From JAUNBG01 sp964442735 (GTDB taxonomy: Bacteria > Planctomycetota > Planctomycetia > Pirellulales > Thermoguttaceae): a stretch of DNA of 36,987 bases. The stretch lies in contig CAYUAP010000040.1 in NCBI GenBank assembly GCA_964442735.1, forward strand, positions 1 to 36,987. Reading direction: 5' to 3'. A program made the position numbers and the translations under genes. Shown one piece after another: positions 23,493 through 32,329 of this stretch. Below the pieces are notes generated by a model, which saw only the letters and a program-made list of their open reading frames with translations, ran no database searches and was not told the origin of the DNA. The number at the start of each line of letters is the position of its first letter. Within the stretch, counting starts at the first letter, position 1.

Positions 23493-23803
23493 TTTGATCT
23501 TGATATTTTGATCTTGATATTTTGATCTTGATATTTTGATCTTGATATTTTGATCTTGANNNNNNNNNNNNNNNNNNNNNNNNNNNNNNNNNNNNNNNNN
23601 NNNNNNNNNNNNNNNNNNNNNNNNNNNNNNNNNNNNNNNNNNNNNNNNNNNNNNNNNNNATTTTGATCTTGATATTTTGATCTTGATATTTTGATCTTGA
23701 TATTTTGATCTTGAAATTTTGATCTTGACATTTTGATCTTGACATTTTGATCTTGACATTTTGATCTTGATATTTTGATCTTGATATTTTGATTTTGACA
23801 TTT
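23493..23803 (-). repeat. 14-bp tandem array in the fmt leader, containing an assembly gap
   Basis: Unit atattttgatcttg, at least 14 visible copies on both sides of a 100-N block (23560-23659). The gap is of conventional size, so true array length is unknown and likely longer than the reads could span. Three units are 42 bp, so all three minus-strand frames are open through it; the periodic Lys/Ile/Ser/Asp peptides this gives are not evidence of a gene. Unit variants (gacatt, gaaatt) occur toward the distal end. Confidence 0.95.
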
Positions 23804-23817
23804 GAAAAACAAGAATT

Positions 23818-23845
23818 ATTATAGCACAAAAAAACGGAATGAAAA
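23818..23845 (-). promoter_or_regulatory. Putative fmt promoter
   Basis: Minus-strand TATAAT (23823-23818) with TTTTCA 16 bases upstream. Transcription would start near 23811 and run through the whole 14-bp array before fmt. The -35 region overlaps the terminator hairpin of the BBP7 gene. Confidence 0.4.
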
Positions 23846-23865
23846 CCTTTCGATTCTCATTCCGT
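23828..23865 (-). terminator. Rho-independent terminator on the minus strand
   Basis: ACGGAATGA (minus 23865-23857) and TCATTCCGT (23842-23834), a perfect 9-bp stem, followed by a run of U (plus-strand A run 23828-23834). It would end transcripts from the BBP7 gene upstream before the fmt unit. Confidence 0.75.
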
Positions 23866-24083
23866 CAGCCAAAACCATTACACCAACTTTCAGAAAATCC
23901 ATTAAAAAACAGATTCAATCAATTGGTTGGTAATTCGGAACGTCGTCCGTGTCCAGCAATTGTGGAGGAGACTTTCCGTTTCCGTATTTGGCGCTCCGAC
24001 TATATCGATAACCGGAACCAAGCGCCAAGGAAGTAATTTATATTGTGAATCCTCCAACAATGGCGTTTCCCTGAATATAGTCT
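23866..24083. other. Spacer between BBP7 gene and its terminator
   Basis: About 220 bases transcribed with the BBP7 gene. A minus-strand frame of 37 codons (TTG 24028 to TGA 23915, ending LLDTDDVPNYQPID) has protein-like composition, but lacks ATG and a well-placed ribosome-binding site. It might be a gene remnant; not called as a gene. Confidence 0.3.
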
Positions 24084-25613
24084 TTACTTATTGAACTGAG
24101 CCGTAAAAGTAACTCCATGAACAAAGGCATCGAAGTTTCTGTCATCAGCATTCTCTTTGACACCGAAGATGGAGCCGTCTTTATTCATACGATAGTCATT
24201 GAAGGCGGTAGCACGGGCGATATTTCCCATAAACAACATATCGTAACCGACCTTAAAGGAAATACATCGAGTCCAGTGCCAGGTTGCTTCGAGTGCAACT
24301 TCGGCAGCAGGAGTGAATTCATTATACGTTTCGGAATAATCGAAATGGTTTTGAACGGTATTGATTGGCGCGTACATCGGGTTACCGTTAGTGTTCGACA
24401 GGTTGGTACCTTGTGTCGTTGACGGTTTCAATCCAAGTTCGCCTGCTCCGCGCAATGTCTGACGGTTAAGAGCGGCGAAGAATTTACCTTCCGCACTAAA
24501 GCGCCATCGATTGTTCGATAGTGTGTATCGACCACCAAACTGCGGACCTACCAAATGGTTGTACGCTTTGAAATTCCATATGGAGTATCCTAAATCGGAA
24601 CCGATACTAAAGTCATTATTCTGTTCACTGGTCGCAAAATTCTGACCCTCTCCTACCACGGAACTACCGGAGTTCGATACGATATTACTCTGCTGGAGAA
24701 TATCAATTACCGTATTGGTATATTGTGTGGTCAACTGGGTCGTCGCATGACCAAAGAAGTCCATCTCTTCATCAAATACCGTATAGCGTAAACCTGCCAA
24801 CAATTCAAGAACACCTCGACGGAACGGATGGAATCGATACGTATACATCGCCTCGACACTCCATGTATTTACACATGTTTCCAACTGAAACATATCATAG
24901 GTCAACGGAATCGGAACGAAGACAAAAACGGAATTTTCATCGACTGTTCCCGAATTGGAACTGGCCGATCCTGTTCCAGAGGTCGTATTCGAGGATGTTC
25001 CACTACCATACAGACCTACAATACCCCAAAGACGGCCTATCGTTTTATGTTCGTCCACTATGGAAATACCACTGGAATCCGTCTTGTCGAACACATAAAA
25101 GTTCGTTGGATCTGCCGAGTTCGGAATGAAGGACCATACATCAATACATTCTTCATCCTTTATGGCTATTCCTGCTCCGGTCCCCTGGTCTGTCGTTCGT
25201 TGAGGATTGATAATCGTTCCTCCTACCGACCAACCATGATGACCTCTGATATTACCGACCTCAAACTTGGAGGACGTTACCCACGGCGATTCAAATGATG
25301 CTGTTGATATCTGACTGTATGTTGGAACTCCGGTTATTACCGCTGTATTATTCCAACCACCGATGGTCGTTCCCACTGCTGTGGTATCATCGTCGGATCC
25401 AGTATAACCTATAGTCTGGTCTGGAGCTTGGCTAATCGACAATACTCCATATCCCACAGACCCATAGAATCCTTCATTCATGTAGGCTCCACCTCCGAAT
25501 TGATCGTCCGGATAGGGAGAAAACAAACGCATTTCCGACATTTGCGCGGATGCCGATGATGCCATGAACAGGCATAAACCGGCGACAAATAATTTAAAGC
25601 TAATTCGAGACAT
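24084..25613 (-). CDS. BBP7-family outer-membrane beta-barrel protein
   Basis: 509 residues. A signal peptide (MSRISFKLFVAGLCLFMASS, cleavage probably after ASA at about 23) leads into a Gly/Ser/Thr/Asn-rich beta protein. Aromatic alternating strands such as WSVEAMYTYRFHPF, LELLAGLRYTVFDE, WRFSAEGKFFAALN and ISFKVGYDMLFMGN, and the C-terminal VHGVTFTAQFNK, match the planctomycete BBP7 porin-like family. Presumably inserted in the outer membrane; transport role unknown. A low-complexity Ser/Thr/Gly/Asn stretch (about 205-225) is a likely surface loop. Single-gene unit: a GAGGTGG site before ATG and a terminator at 23828-23865. Confidence 0.88.
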   Translation of the reverse strand: MSRISFKLFVAGLCLFMASSASAQMSEMRLFSPYPDDQFGGGAYMNEGFYGSVGYGVLSISQAPDQTIGYTGSDDDTTAVGTTIGGWNNTAVITGVPTYSQISTASFESPWVTSSKFEVGNIRGHHGWSVGGTIINPQRTTDQGTGAGIAIKDEECIDVWSFIPNSADPTNFYVFDKTDSSGISIVDEHKTIGRLWGIVGLYGSGTSSNTTSGTGSASSNSGTVDENSVFVFVPIPLTYDMFQLETCVNTWSVEAMYTYRFHPFRRGVLELLAGLRYTVFDEEMDFFGHATTQLTTQYTNTVIDILQQSNIVSNSGSSVVGEGQNFATSEQNNDFSIGSDLGYSIWNFKAYNHLVGPQFGGRYTLSNNRWRFSAEGKFFAALNRQTLRGAGELGLKPSTTQGTNLSNTNGNPMYAPINTVQNHFDYSETYNEFTPAAEVALEATWHWTRCISFKVGYDMLFMGNIARATAFNDYRMNKDGSIFGVKENADDRNFDAFVHGVTFTAQFNK

Positions 25614-26066
25614 GGTCTTTTACCCACCTCTGTTTCTCTGTGAATTATCCATAATAATGGTTTTCACCAGCGTCTTAAACACTGGTTCTTTACGGCTGTG
25701 TCAATAGTATCGGACTTTCCGTCTGAAACAGTTGAATCATAAACATTATCTAGTCTGAAAATATCGGAATCTTTTGGAAATTTCTTGAAGACGTTTTTAA
25801 TATGTGTAAAATAGGCAAACTTAAACAACCTAGGTGGGGGGGTTATGGTATATTTTATCCAGATGGAAATCATTTCCGAACAAGGTTTTTTTTCGGAAAT
25901 ATTTTTATCAGACACGTCTTTCTTGCTTGCAAAAGGTTTTCGAAACAGGTATAGTAAAGAAATGTTTACGGAATTGTATGATATCAGCCTGGAAGTTCGG
26001 GATTACAGTTCTTCCCGATTAAGGATGATTCTGTTTATCCCATATTATTAAACGAGGAGTGATATT
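25614..26066. other. Divergent spacer upstream of BBP7 and Tat-propeller genes
   Basis: 450 bases without a supportable gene. Short frames exist on both strands but lack ribosome-binding sites. A G7 tract lies at 25837-25843. Promoters for both flanking genes should be here; none stands out. Confidence 0.45.
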
Positions 26067-26108
26067 ATGAAGAATGATATTATAAAAGATAATATTATAA
26101 TGAAAAGA
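26060..26108 (+). repeat. 15-bp tandem repeat spanning the start of the Tat-propeller gene
   Basis: Units tgatattatgaagaa (26060-26074), tgatattataaaaga (26075-26089) and a longer variant taatattataatgaaaaga (26090-26108). The repeat contains the start ATG in the first unit and the second in-frame ATG (26100) in the last. It adds 11 residues ahead of the twin-arginine motif. Confidence 0.75.
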
Positions 26109-27371
26109 CGTGATTTTATCGCCGGAATCGGTGTCACAGGTGTTGCTGCGTTGTCCTCTACCTTGCTTGTTCCACGGGTTTGGGCTCAACTCGGTAAACC
26201 GGAGAGTTTTGCTCTGACCAGACAGATTACCCATGGACCTAAATTCCATTGGGGGGCCTATTATGACCAAATCCATTTCGACCCAACCAATCGTATTGTC
26301 ATTGGTAACGAAGTCGATTTCGAGCATCGATCGCCGCGTCCGGAGGATCGAATCAATGTAGGGCTGATTGATACGGAAGACAAAGATCGTTGGACTCAAA
26401 TTGGGACATCGATTTCCTGGAACTGGCAGATGGGGTGTATGTTGCAGTGGATACCCGGAAATGGAACGGAAGTTATTTGGAATGATCGGGCCGGAGACCG
26501 ATTTATTTCACACACCTATAATTACAAAACTGGTGAACGCCGTGAACTCCCCGGTCCGGTTTATGCCTTGGCCCCCAATGGAAAATTCACGGTCTCTCCC
26601 GATTTCGCCCGTCTGAACGATACCCGTCCCGGCTACGGCTACTGTGGTATTCCCGACTCAAATGCCAATGTTCTGATTCCAAAAAATGCCGGTATCTGGA
26701 AAATGGACCTTCAAACAGGTGAACGTCATATGCTCTTTTCATTCGCCGACGTCGCGGCCATTCCTGAACCAGGTGGTTTTCCTGCTGGCGTTAAACATTG
26801 GTTCAATCATTTAATCGTCTCCCCCGATTCTTCTCGATTCCTTTTCCTGCACCGATGGCAGCGAGAGGCCGGTAAATCTTCCTGGTTTACGCGACTATTA
26901 ACCGCAAACGCCGATGGGTCCGATCTCCATGTCGTCAATCACTCCCCCATGACCTCCCATTTGGTTTGGCGTGATCCAAAACATATTATCGCCTACGCCG
27001 CGCAACCAAAACTCGGTAATAATGTCTATCTGTTTGAAGATAAAGGTAATAATGTCGAAGTTTGTGGAAAAGGTAAATTCACCTCCGGAGATACCCATAT
27101 CTCCTTTATCCCCAATACGAACAGTAAATGGGTTCTTAACGATAGTTATCCCCAGGGAAAAGAACGGATTCAAACTGTCTTTCTTCTGAATCTGGAGACG
27201 GGACAGCGTATCGATTTGGGAAAATACCCTTCCCCAAAAGAATATACCGGTGAATGGCGAACGGATCTTCATCCACGATACAGTCGCGATGGAAAAAAGG
27301 TCCTGATCGATACATGTTGCTTCGGCGGACGTCAAATCTGCCTGATCAATATTGAAGGATTAATTAAATAA
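26067..27371 (+). CDS. Tat-exported beta-propeller protein (oligogalacturonate-lyase/TolB-like)
   Basis: 434 residues. Start at ATG 26067, with GAGGAG seven bases upstream; ATG 26100 (MKRRDFIAG) would give a conventional Tat leader but has no ribosome-binding site. Twin-arginine motif KRRDFIAG at about 13-20, hydrophobic region to about 40, cleavage near VWA. The mature protein has propeller-like blades: GIWKMDLQTGERHML, HLIVSPDSSRFLFLHRW, RLLTANADGSDLHVV, VFLLNLETGQRIDLG, HPRYSRDGKKVLID. This is the pattern of the oligogalacturonate-lyase-like and TolB-type propellers; enzyme activity is uncertain. thpR follows after 15 bases, but the functions look unrelated. Confidence 0.8.
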   Translation: MKNDIIKDNIIMKRRDFIAGIGVTGVAALSSTLLVPRVWAQLGKPESFALTRQITHGPKFHWGAYYDQIHFDPTNRIVIGNEVDFEHRSPRPEDRINVGLIDTEDKDRWTQIGTSISWNWQMGCMLQWIPGNGTEVIWNDRAGDRFISHTYNYKTGERRELPGPVYALAPNGKFTVSPDFARLNDTRPGYGYCGIPDSNANVLIPKNAGIWKMDLQTGERHMLFSFADVAAIPEPGGFPAGVKHWFNHLIVSPDSSRFLFLHRWQREAGKSSWFTRLLTANADGSDLHVVNHSPMTSHLVWRDPKHIIAYAAQPKLGNNVYLFEDKGNNVEVCGKGKFTSGDTHISFIPNTNSKWVLNDSYPQGKERIQTVFLLNLETGQRIDLGKYPSPKEYTGEWRTDLHPRYSRDGKKVLIDTCCFGGRQICLINIEGLIK

Positions 27372-27386
27372 AGGATTAATTAAATA
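27355..27386 (+). repeat. Perfect 16-bp tandem duplication ending at the thpR start
   Basis: aaggattaattaaata occurs at 27355-27370 and again at 27371-27386, immediately before ATG 27387. The first copy encodes the last residues and most of the stop of the upstream gene; the second provides the AAGGA ribosome-binding sequence for thpR. Confidence 0.92.
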
Positions 27387-27977
27387 ATGCATACGACTAT
27401 TCGTACTTTTATCGCTGTGGACATTTCTCCCGATATTCGTTCCATTATCCAAAAAAGAATTAAACCGTTGATAAAGGCCTATCCAAACGTTAAATGGGTG
27501 GATGATCGCCTTTTTCATATTACTTTAAAGTTTTTGGGAAATGTCCCATTAACCGAGATTCATCTTGTGGTCGAGGCGGTACGGCGAGCCGCCTTGAAGA
27601 AGAAGGCCTTCGACCTCGTTTTGGACGGGATAGGGGCTTTTCCAACTCTAAACGATCCAAGTTCGTTTTGGGTTGCCATTCAGGATGGAATGGAGGAACT
27701 GTCTGAATTGGCCCTTCTTGTGGAAGAGGAACTTGTTCCCTTGAACTTTCCACAGGAACGACGACCGTTTTCGCCACATCTGACCATCGGTCGGTTACGT
27801 CCTTCGAAAAAAAAGGATATGTCGTTTGTCGGAATCGAATCCTTAATTGCAGATAAAATTAAAGATACATGGTTTGGGTGCTGTTCCATTGATGAAGTTG
27901 TGGTTTATTCCAGTGAACTTCATCCAGATGGTCCGGATTACGAACCTCTGGGAACTGCCCCTCTACGTGTTCTGTAA
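27387..27977 (+). CDS. thpR: RNA 2',3'-cyclic phosphodiesterase (2H family)
   Basis: 196 residues, standard length. The 2H phosphoesterase signature is intact: HITL at 44-47 (…LFHITLKFLGNV) and HLTI at 131-134 (…FSPHLTIGRLR). The N-terminus RTFIAVDIS is the usual family start. These enzymes open 2',3'-cyclic phosphates on RNA ends to 2'-phosphates and show 2'-5' ligase activity in vitro. It lies in the same window as rtcA/rtcB/rtcR, although 15 kb away, and acts on the same chemical group. ATG follows a duplicated 16-bp segment carrying AAGGA. Confidence 0.94.
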   Translation: MHTTIRTFIAVDISPDIRSIIQKRIKPLIKAYPNVKWVDDRLFHITLKFLGNVPLTEIHLVVEAVRRAALKKKAFDLVLDGIGAFPTLNDPSSFWVAIQDGMEELSELALLVEEELVPLNFPQERRPFSPHLTIGRLRPSKKKDMSFVGIESLIADKIKDTWFGCCSIDEVVVYSSELHPDGPDYEPLGTAPLRVL

Positions 27978-28087
27978 TGTTTGCGCGCTTTGTAAAGATT
28001 AAATCACAGATATTCCATTCATCTTAAAAAAGATCAAAATCGATATCAAGTTTTATAGATAATAAAATAAAGAAGAGGAGATATTTT

Positions 28088-30061
28088 ATGTCATTGAACG
28101 TAACACGTCGTCAATTTATTGGCACATCATTAGTTTTAACCTGTCTTCCCGCACAACTTTTTGCGCAGACGGAAGGGGATGTTGTGGCTCGAATGGCCAT
28201 TATGAGTGACGTACATTTTTCCGGAAGTCCGGATGCGCCGGAAGTTGAACGGTTTAGAAAAGCGTTGGCCTTTATGTATGAATATTCGGCCAAACAGCCC
28301 TACAAAAAATTTGATGCCCTTTTGGTCGCCGGAGATATGACCAATCATGGAATACCGAAGGAAATCGATCTTTTCAAGAAGGAATTGGACGCGGCAGTCA
28401 AGCCGGGAACACAGAAGATCCTCTGTATGGGTAATCACGAATTCGGGGGCGGAAATAAAGAGTTATGGAAGAAAACATTTCAGACGGAATTGAATGATCG
28501 CTATGACGTCAACGGTTTTCAGGTTATAACGATTTCTCCGGATCGCGGTTCCTGCCGGGACGGCGACTATCTCTACGCTAAAGACTGGCTGAAAAAAGAA
28601 CTTGATGCTGCTAAAAAATTTGATTCCAGGCGCCCGATTTTTGTTATGCAGCATTATCATGTAACTAATACTGTTTACGGAAGTTTGAACGGCGACTGCT
28701 GGGGAATTCAAGATCTCGACGATCTTTTCCAACAATATCCGATGGTTATTGATTTTTCTGGTCATTCCCATTATCCGATCAACGATCCGCGTTCTGCCTG
28801 GCAGGGGAATTTCTCGGCCTTCGGAACTGGTACGCTCAGTTATTTCGAAATGGAAGGAGGGAATTATGACAAATTCCCCGATGGCTATCGACAGGCTGCA
28901 CAGTTTTATGTCATGGAGGTACACAAGGATAATTCCGTTGTCCTCAAACCCTATGACATTTTAAGTGGTACTTTCTTCGATATCGTCTTTCTGGTATCGG
29001 AACCAGGTAATATCGATAAATTCCTCTATACAAACGCCCGATATCAGTCGGCCTCTCTTCCCTATTGGACGGAGGATGCTAAAGTGGAGGTCGTGTCCAA
29101 GGAACCCTATAATACCATCCTTCGTTTTCCACAGGGAAAAGACGAGATTGTTGTTCACAGTTATCGTCTCGATCTTGAGAAAAAAATCGACGGGATCTGG
29201 AAAAAAGATGGTAGTAAATACTTTTGGTCGGAATACTATTTCAAGCCGATGCCGAAGGAAATGAATGTCGTTTTGGACGATTTGGAGGGGGCAACCGACT
29301 ATCGCGTCCAACTAACAGTTATCAATGCGTTTGCTAAAGAGAGTACGAAAAAAATTACCGCGGAATTCCGAACCATAAAAGACGAAATTGATGAAAACGT
29401 CGATAAAACAACGGATAAACCGCACCCCAATCTCCTCGATATTACGTTTAATGAAAAGGGGGCGGTTAATACCCCGGTTAATGGTCTTAAAGAACAGAAG
29501 CCCGTTGTGAAAAATGGGGCTCCCAAATTTATTCGCGATTCCGCTTTAGGGATCGTTGCGGCTTTTGGTGGTAAAGATTTCTTTAAGGTCAAATTCTCTT
29601 CCAGAGACTTCGCGCGTATGCGTAAAGAAATAACGATTATGTCAAAATTCCGTATGGCTGAATTCGAAGGAACCGATACTCGAACCATTTTTTCGAGTAC
29701 CGAAAGTGGGGGAAACAGTCTGGAAATCAATCAGAAAAAAAAGTCCCTGGAGTTCTGGGTTCATATCAATGGTAAATATGTTATTCTATCGACTCCCATA
29801 ACGGCGGAGGTCTGGCATACCGCCTACGGTGTCTATAACGGCAAAAAATGTATTCTTTACCTGGATGGAAAAGTCGTGGCCGAAGCCAGTGCTACTGGAA
29901 ATTTAACCTATACCACCGTCGAACGCGCGAAGGCCTATTGTGTCGGCGCCGATATTAACTCGCTCGGAAGTGGAGATGCCAATTTTAAAGGTCTGATCGC
30001 CACGGCGCGTCTCTATGGCTGGGCTCTCTCCCCGGAACAAATTAATAATCTGGAAAAGTAG
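28088..30061 (+). CDS. Tat-exported metallophosphoesterase with C-terminal LamG-like domain
   Basis: 657 residues; ATG follows AGAGGAGA seven bases upstream. Tat leader NVTRRQFIGTS with a hydrophobic region ending LFAQ (about 26). Calcineurin-type phosphoesterase (about 33-290) with complete ligands: Asp41 and His43 (SDVH), Asp83 (AGDMTNHG), Asn116-His117 (GNHE), His189, His226 and His228 (GHSH). A beta domain follows (about 330-430), then a concanavalin-A-like/LamG-type domain (about 440-655; LEFWVHINGKYVIL, KCILYLDGKVVAEA, LIATARLYGWALSPEQI), which often binds sugars or proteins. Substrate unknown. Compare the related but PQQ-fused protein at 13056-15182, whose first metal motif is altered. 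A family A repeat begins 10 bases after the stop. Confidence 0.87.
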   Translation: MSLNVTRRQFIGTSLVLTCLPAQLFAQTEGDVVARMAIMSDVHFSGSPDAPEVERFRKALAFMYEYSAKQPYKKFDALLVAGDMTNHGIPKEIDLFKKELDAAVKPGTQKILCMGNHEFGGGNKELWKKTFQTELNDRYDVNGFQVITISPDRGSCRDGDYLYAKDWLKKELDAAKKFDSRRPIFVMQHYHVTNTVYGSLNGDCWGIQDLDDLFQQYPMVIDFSGHSHYPINDPRSAWQGNFSAFGTGTLSYFEMEGGNYDKFPDGYRQAAQFYVMEVHKDNSVVLKPYDILSGTFFDIVFLVSEPGNIDKFLYTNARYQSASLPYWTEDAKVEVVSKEPYNTILRFPQGKDEIVVHSYRLDLEKKIDGIWKKDGSKYFWSEYYFKPMPKEMNVVLDDLEGATDYRVQLTVINAFAKESTKKITAEFRTIKDEIDENVDKTTDKPHPNLLDITFNEKGAVNTPVNGLKEQKPVVKNGAPKFIRDSALGIVAAFGGKDFFKVKFSSRDFARMRKEITIMSKFRMAEFEGTDTRTIFSSTESGGNSLEINQKKKSLEFWVHINGKYVILSTPITAEVWHTAYGVYNGKKCILYLDGKVVAEASATGNLTYTTVERAKAYCVGADINSLGSGDANFKGLIATARLYGWALSPEQINNLEK

Positions 30062-30070
30062 TTCTGTTAT

Positions 30071-30211
30071 GATACTGTACGACGTTATAAATTCCGCATT
30101 TCCAGGGAGCGCGGACACCATCCCTGACGGCAGGCAGGTCTCGTCCGCTTCCTCCAAAACAGGCGTCTCGCCTGTTCTGAAAAATAGACTTTTATAACGA
30201 CCTTGAGTATC
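30071..30211 (-). repeat. Family A hairpin repeat, long-type copy A6
   Basis: Ends ATACTGTACGACGTTATAAA and TTTATAACGACCTTGAGTAT. The GCGGAC hairpin carries a 21-base insertion containing its own stem (CCTGACGGCAGG core), as in A7 and A8. It begins 10 bases after a stop codon and could act as a transcript end. Confidence 0.85.
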
Positions 30212-30219
30212 TATCAATA

Positions 30220-30289
30220 CAATTTGGCACAGGTCTGCCCGTACCATGACACAACAATTCGGCACGGACCTGCCCGCACCATAACATAC
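30220..30289 (+). repeat. Two 35-bp imperfect direct repeats
   Basis: 30220-30254 and 30255-30289, both starting CAATT(T/C)GGCAC and containing CTGCCCG(T/C)ACCAT. About 80 percent alike by eye. They fill the space between a family A and a family B element. Confidence 0.75.
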
Positions 30290-30307
30290 AAAGAACTTCC
30301 CAAACAC

Positions 30308-30513
30308 GTAACCATTCACGAATGATTTTGGAACCATGGATATCACGGATAAACAGAGATAGTCTGCCGTAAAATACAATATTTTACAATAGCAAAAAAT
30401 CATTTTTATCTATGATAATCAATAATTTTATCATAAAAAAGTTTGTTTGCCAAAAAACTATCCATGAAAATCTGTGTTATCCTTGGTTTCACTTTATATC
30501 CGTGAACGGTTAC
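30308..30513 (+). repeat. Family B inverted-repeat element, full copy
   Basis: Left end GTAACCATTCACG (30308-30320), right end CGTGAACGGTTAC (30501-30513), one mismatch. It contains one copy of the 19-bp unit (reverse complement: GGTTTCACTTTATATCCGT) that is expanded to five at 1786-1880. The central palindrome is partly decayed. 30514-30666 is spacer with one CAGGAATTCCTG palindrome and nothing else supported. Confidence 0.85.
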
Positions 30514-30666
30514 CCAAACACAAATGGATAAAAGGCATTGACCTCGACTACAATTCTGGAAAACAGGAATTCCTGGTTTCTTTTGTATACGCGACTCTGT
30601 CGGGAAGGATGGTTTGAGGTCCATGTTTTTATAGGGTAACTTCGAACAAATAATTCGGAACGCCTT

Positions 30667-32142
30667 TTATTCCAGGAAAATTTGTACCTCTTCATTTCTA
30701 ACCGTCCTGACCTCTTTTAATACGTCATATAATAATTTTTCCTGCTTGGCTAGTGTACGCTGACATTGTTCCTGTTCCCGTCGTATTGCTTCGTACTCGT
30801 GGTCTGAATTATTTTTTTCTCTATTAGATGGTCCATCAACTTCTTGATTACCGCCATGTTTATTTGATTGATTTTGCAATAATACAGAACCGGTCGTTTC
30901 CCAGGGACCTTTCCTGATTCCCTCCACCATCGTTTTATTATCCTCGGTGTCCTGTAGGCGCTGTTCCAGTTCCTTCCATTGTTGATTGACATTCTTCCCG
31001 CTTGTTCCCTCCTTCTTCTCTCTTTCATACGGTTCGGAATATTCCATTTCTCCGGATTCCGTTTTCGTAATCGACCTGTTTTCACTCTCTGCCGTCGACT
31101 GCGTTCGTTTTGTGACTTCCAATATTTTATCTGTAGGAACTGAATGTTCGGGAAATACTCCCTGTTTTTCATGAATATATTCTTCCTGTTCAATCTCTGA
31201 TTGATTTATTGGCTTTTCGTCGTAATGTTTTGGAGATTCAGACTCTGAATTCTCTGTGTCAAAAGAAGAACGAGACAAAAAACTCCCTTCACTCTCGTTC
31301 TCCCCCTTTTGTGGTGATAGAGAAGACTCTATTTCTTTTTTCCTGTTCATTTCTTTTTTCCTGTTCGATTTTCCCTGGTGTATCTGGAACAAGATCGAAT
31401 CGGATTGTAACGGGAAATCCCTAATATTATCCTGTAATTGGGAGGAAGATACGACCTCCGTTGTATCAATAGACTCGATATCTTCCGCCTGACGCTTGAG
31501 ATCTGACGTCTGAATATCATTTTTGACAACCGAAATCTCCTTTATAATCATATTTTTCATGTCAGGCAAAATGGCCGATCCAGAATTATCTTCAGAATTA
31601 TCTTCAGATACTGTTATATTGTCCCTCTTGATACTCTTCTCTGTATCTATATCTTTATCGGTAGTATCTTTATCGGTAGTATTTTTATCGGTACAGATAA
31701 TTTTATTCGTTGCGGAATCGTTCATCATTTCTGTTCGAGATGATGTATTTCCTGATATTTCCTCTATTTGAGGATTCGTATTATGGGCGGACAAGGGACG
31801 ATCCTCCTCCGGACGATCATTTTCAGGACGCGTATTTTCCGGAAATTGTCTGTTTTTTTGTGGTAGTTCCGTTTTTTTGGTTTTTAAATTCGGAGGACGA
31901 TCTTCGAAGTCAGTCTGTGGTCGTTGTTCGATCGGAGTCGATATTGTCTGCCGTTGTGTTGGTAAAACCGTTGATTCCTTCTCCTTTTCCATTTTAGGAG
32001 AAAAATCAAAATTATCCTGAAGAAACGTATCGAAAACCATACTATCGCCCCGACTTAAACGAAGAAAAGAATTTATTTTTTCTATAACTTCTTCCAAACG
32101 ATACAATACGGGAATGTTAAAATTCAAAAATAATTCGTTCAT
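30667..32142 (-). CDS. Large low-complexity, probably disordered protein
   Basis: 491 residues with no family I recognise. A short ordered N-terminus (NIPVLYRLEEVIEKINSFLR, then LSRGDSMVFD) is followed by about 370 residues very rich in Glu, Ser, Thr, Asn, Asp and Lys. These contain short internal repeats (TDKDTTDKD, SEDNSEDNSG, NRKKEMNRKKEI) that mirror tandem DNA repeats. The last 45 residues (AIRREQEQCQRTLAKQEKLL then YDVLKEVRTVRNEEVQIFLE) form a likely coiled coil. No signal peptide or membrane segment, so cytoplasmic. AAAGGAGA precedes the ATG. It is divergent from uvrC across 187 bases. The ordered ends joined by a long linker suggest a scaffold or tether; that is speculation. Confidence 0.7.
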   Translation of the reverse strand: MNELFLNFNIPVLYRLEEVIEKINSFLRLSRGDSMVFDTFLQDNFDFSPKMEKEKESTVLPTQRQTISTPIEQRPQTDFEDRPPNLKTKKTELPQKNRQFPENTRPENDRPEEDRPLSAHNTNPQIEEISGNTSSRTEMMNDSATNKIICTDKNTTDKDTTDKDIDTEKSIKRDNITVSEDNSEDNSGSAILPDMKNMIIKEISVVKNDIQTSDLKRQAEDIESIDTTEVVSSSQLQDNIRDFPLQSDSILFQIHQGKSNRKKEMNRKKEIESSLSPQKGENESEGSFLSRSSFDTENSESESPKHYDEKPINQSEIEQEEYIHEKQGVFPEHSVPTDKILEVTKRTQSTAESENRSITKTESGEMEYSEPYEREKKEGTSGKNVNQQWKELEQRLQDTEDNKTMVEGIRKGPWETTGSVLLQNQSNKHGGNQEVDGPSNREKNNSDHEYEAIRREQEQCQRTLAKQEKLLYDVLKEVRTVRNEEVQIFLE

Positions 32143-32329
32143 AACTAATCTCCTTTATAAAAAGTTGGAAACAAAACAAAACAACGAAGGTATCATAGAT
32201 CATCTAAAAAACAAGGGTTATAAAAAGATCCTGCCGTTTTTATTACATAAGACTGTCTTTTTCGTAAAAAGTGATTATAATAACTGTAATAGATCTGGCA
32301 GAAGGATCGGAAGAGAAGGAGGATGCATT

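Noticed and set aside
23493..23803. Possible CRISPR array
   Set aside because: Units are contiguous 14-mers with no unique spacers, and there are no cas genes. The other arrays in the window fail for the same reason.
23418..23829. Three overlapping minus-strand frames rich in Lys-Ile-Ser-Asp-Gln across the 14-bp array
   Set aside because: They are simply the three readings of a 14-bp repeat with no stop, and they span an N gap.
25845..26051. 68-codon plus-strand frame after a G7 tract
   Set aside because: No ribosome-binding site and no recognisable family; composition fits AT-rich spacer.
32114..32329. Longer uvrC start at 32114
   Set aside because: It would overlap the divergent gene's start, and a clear AAGGAGG lies before GTG 32330.
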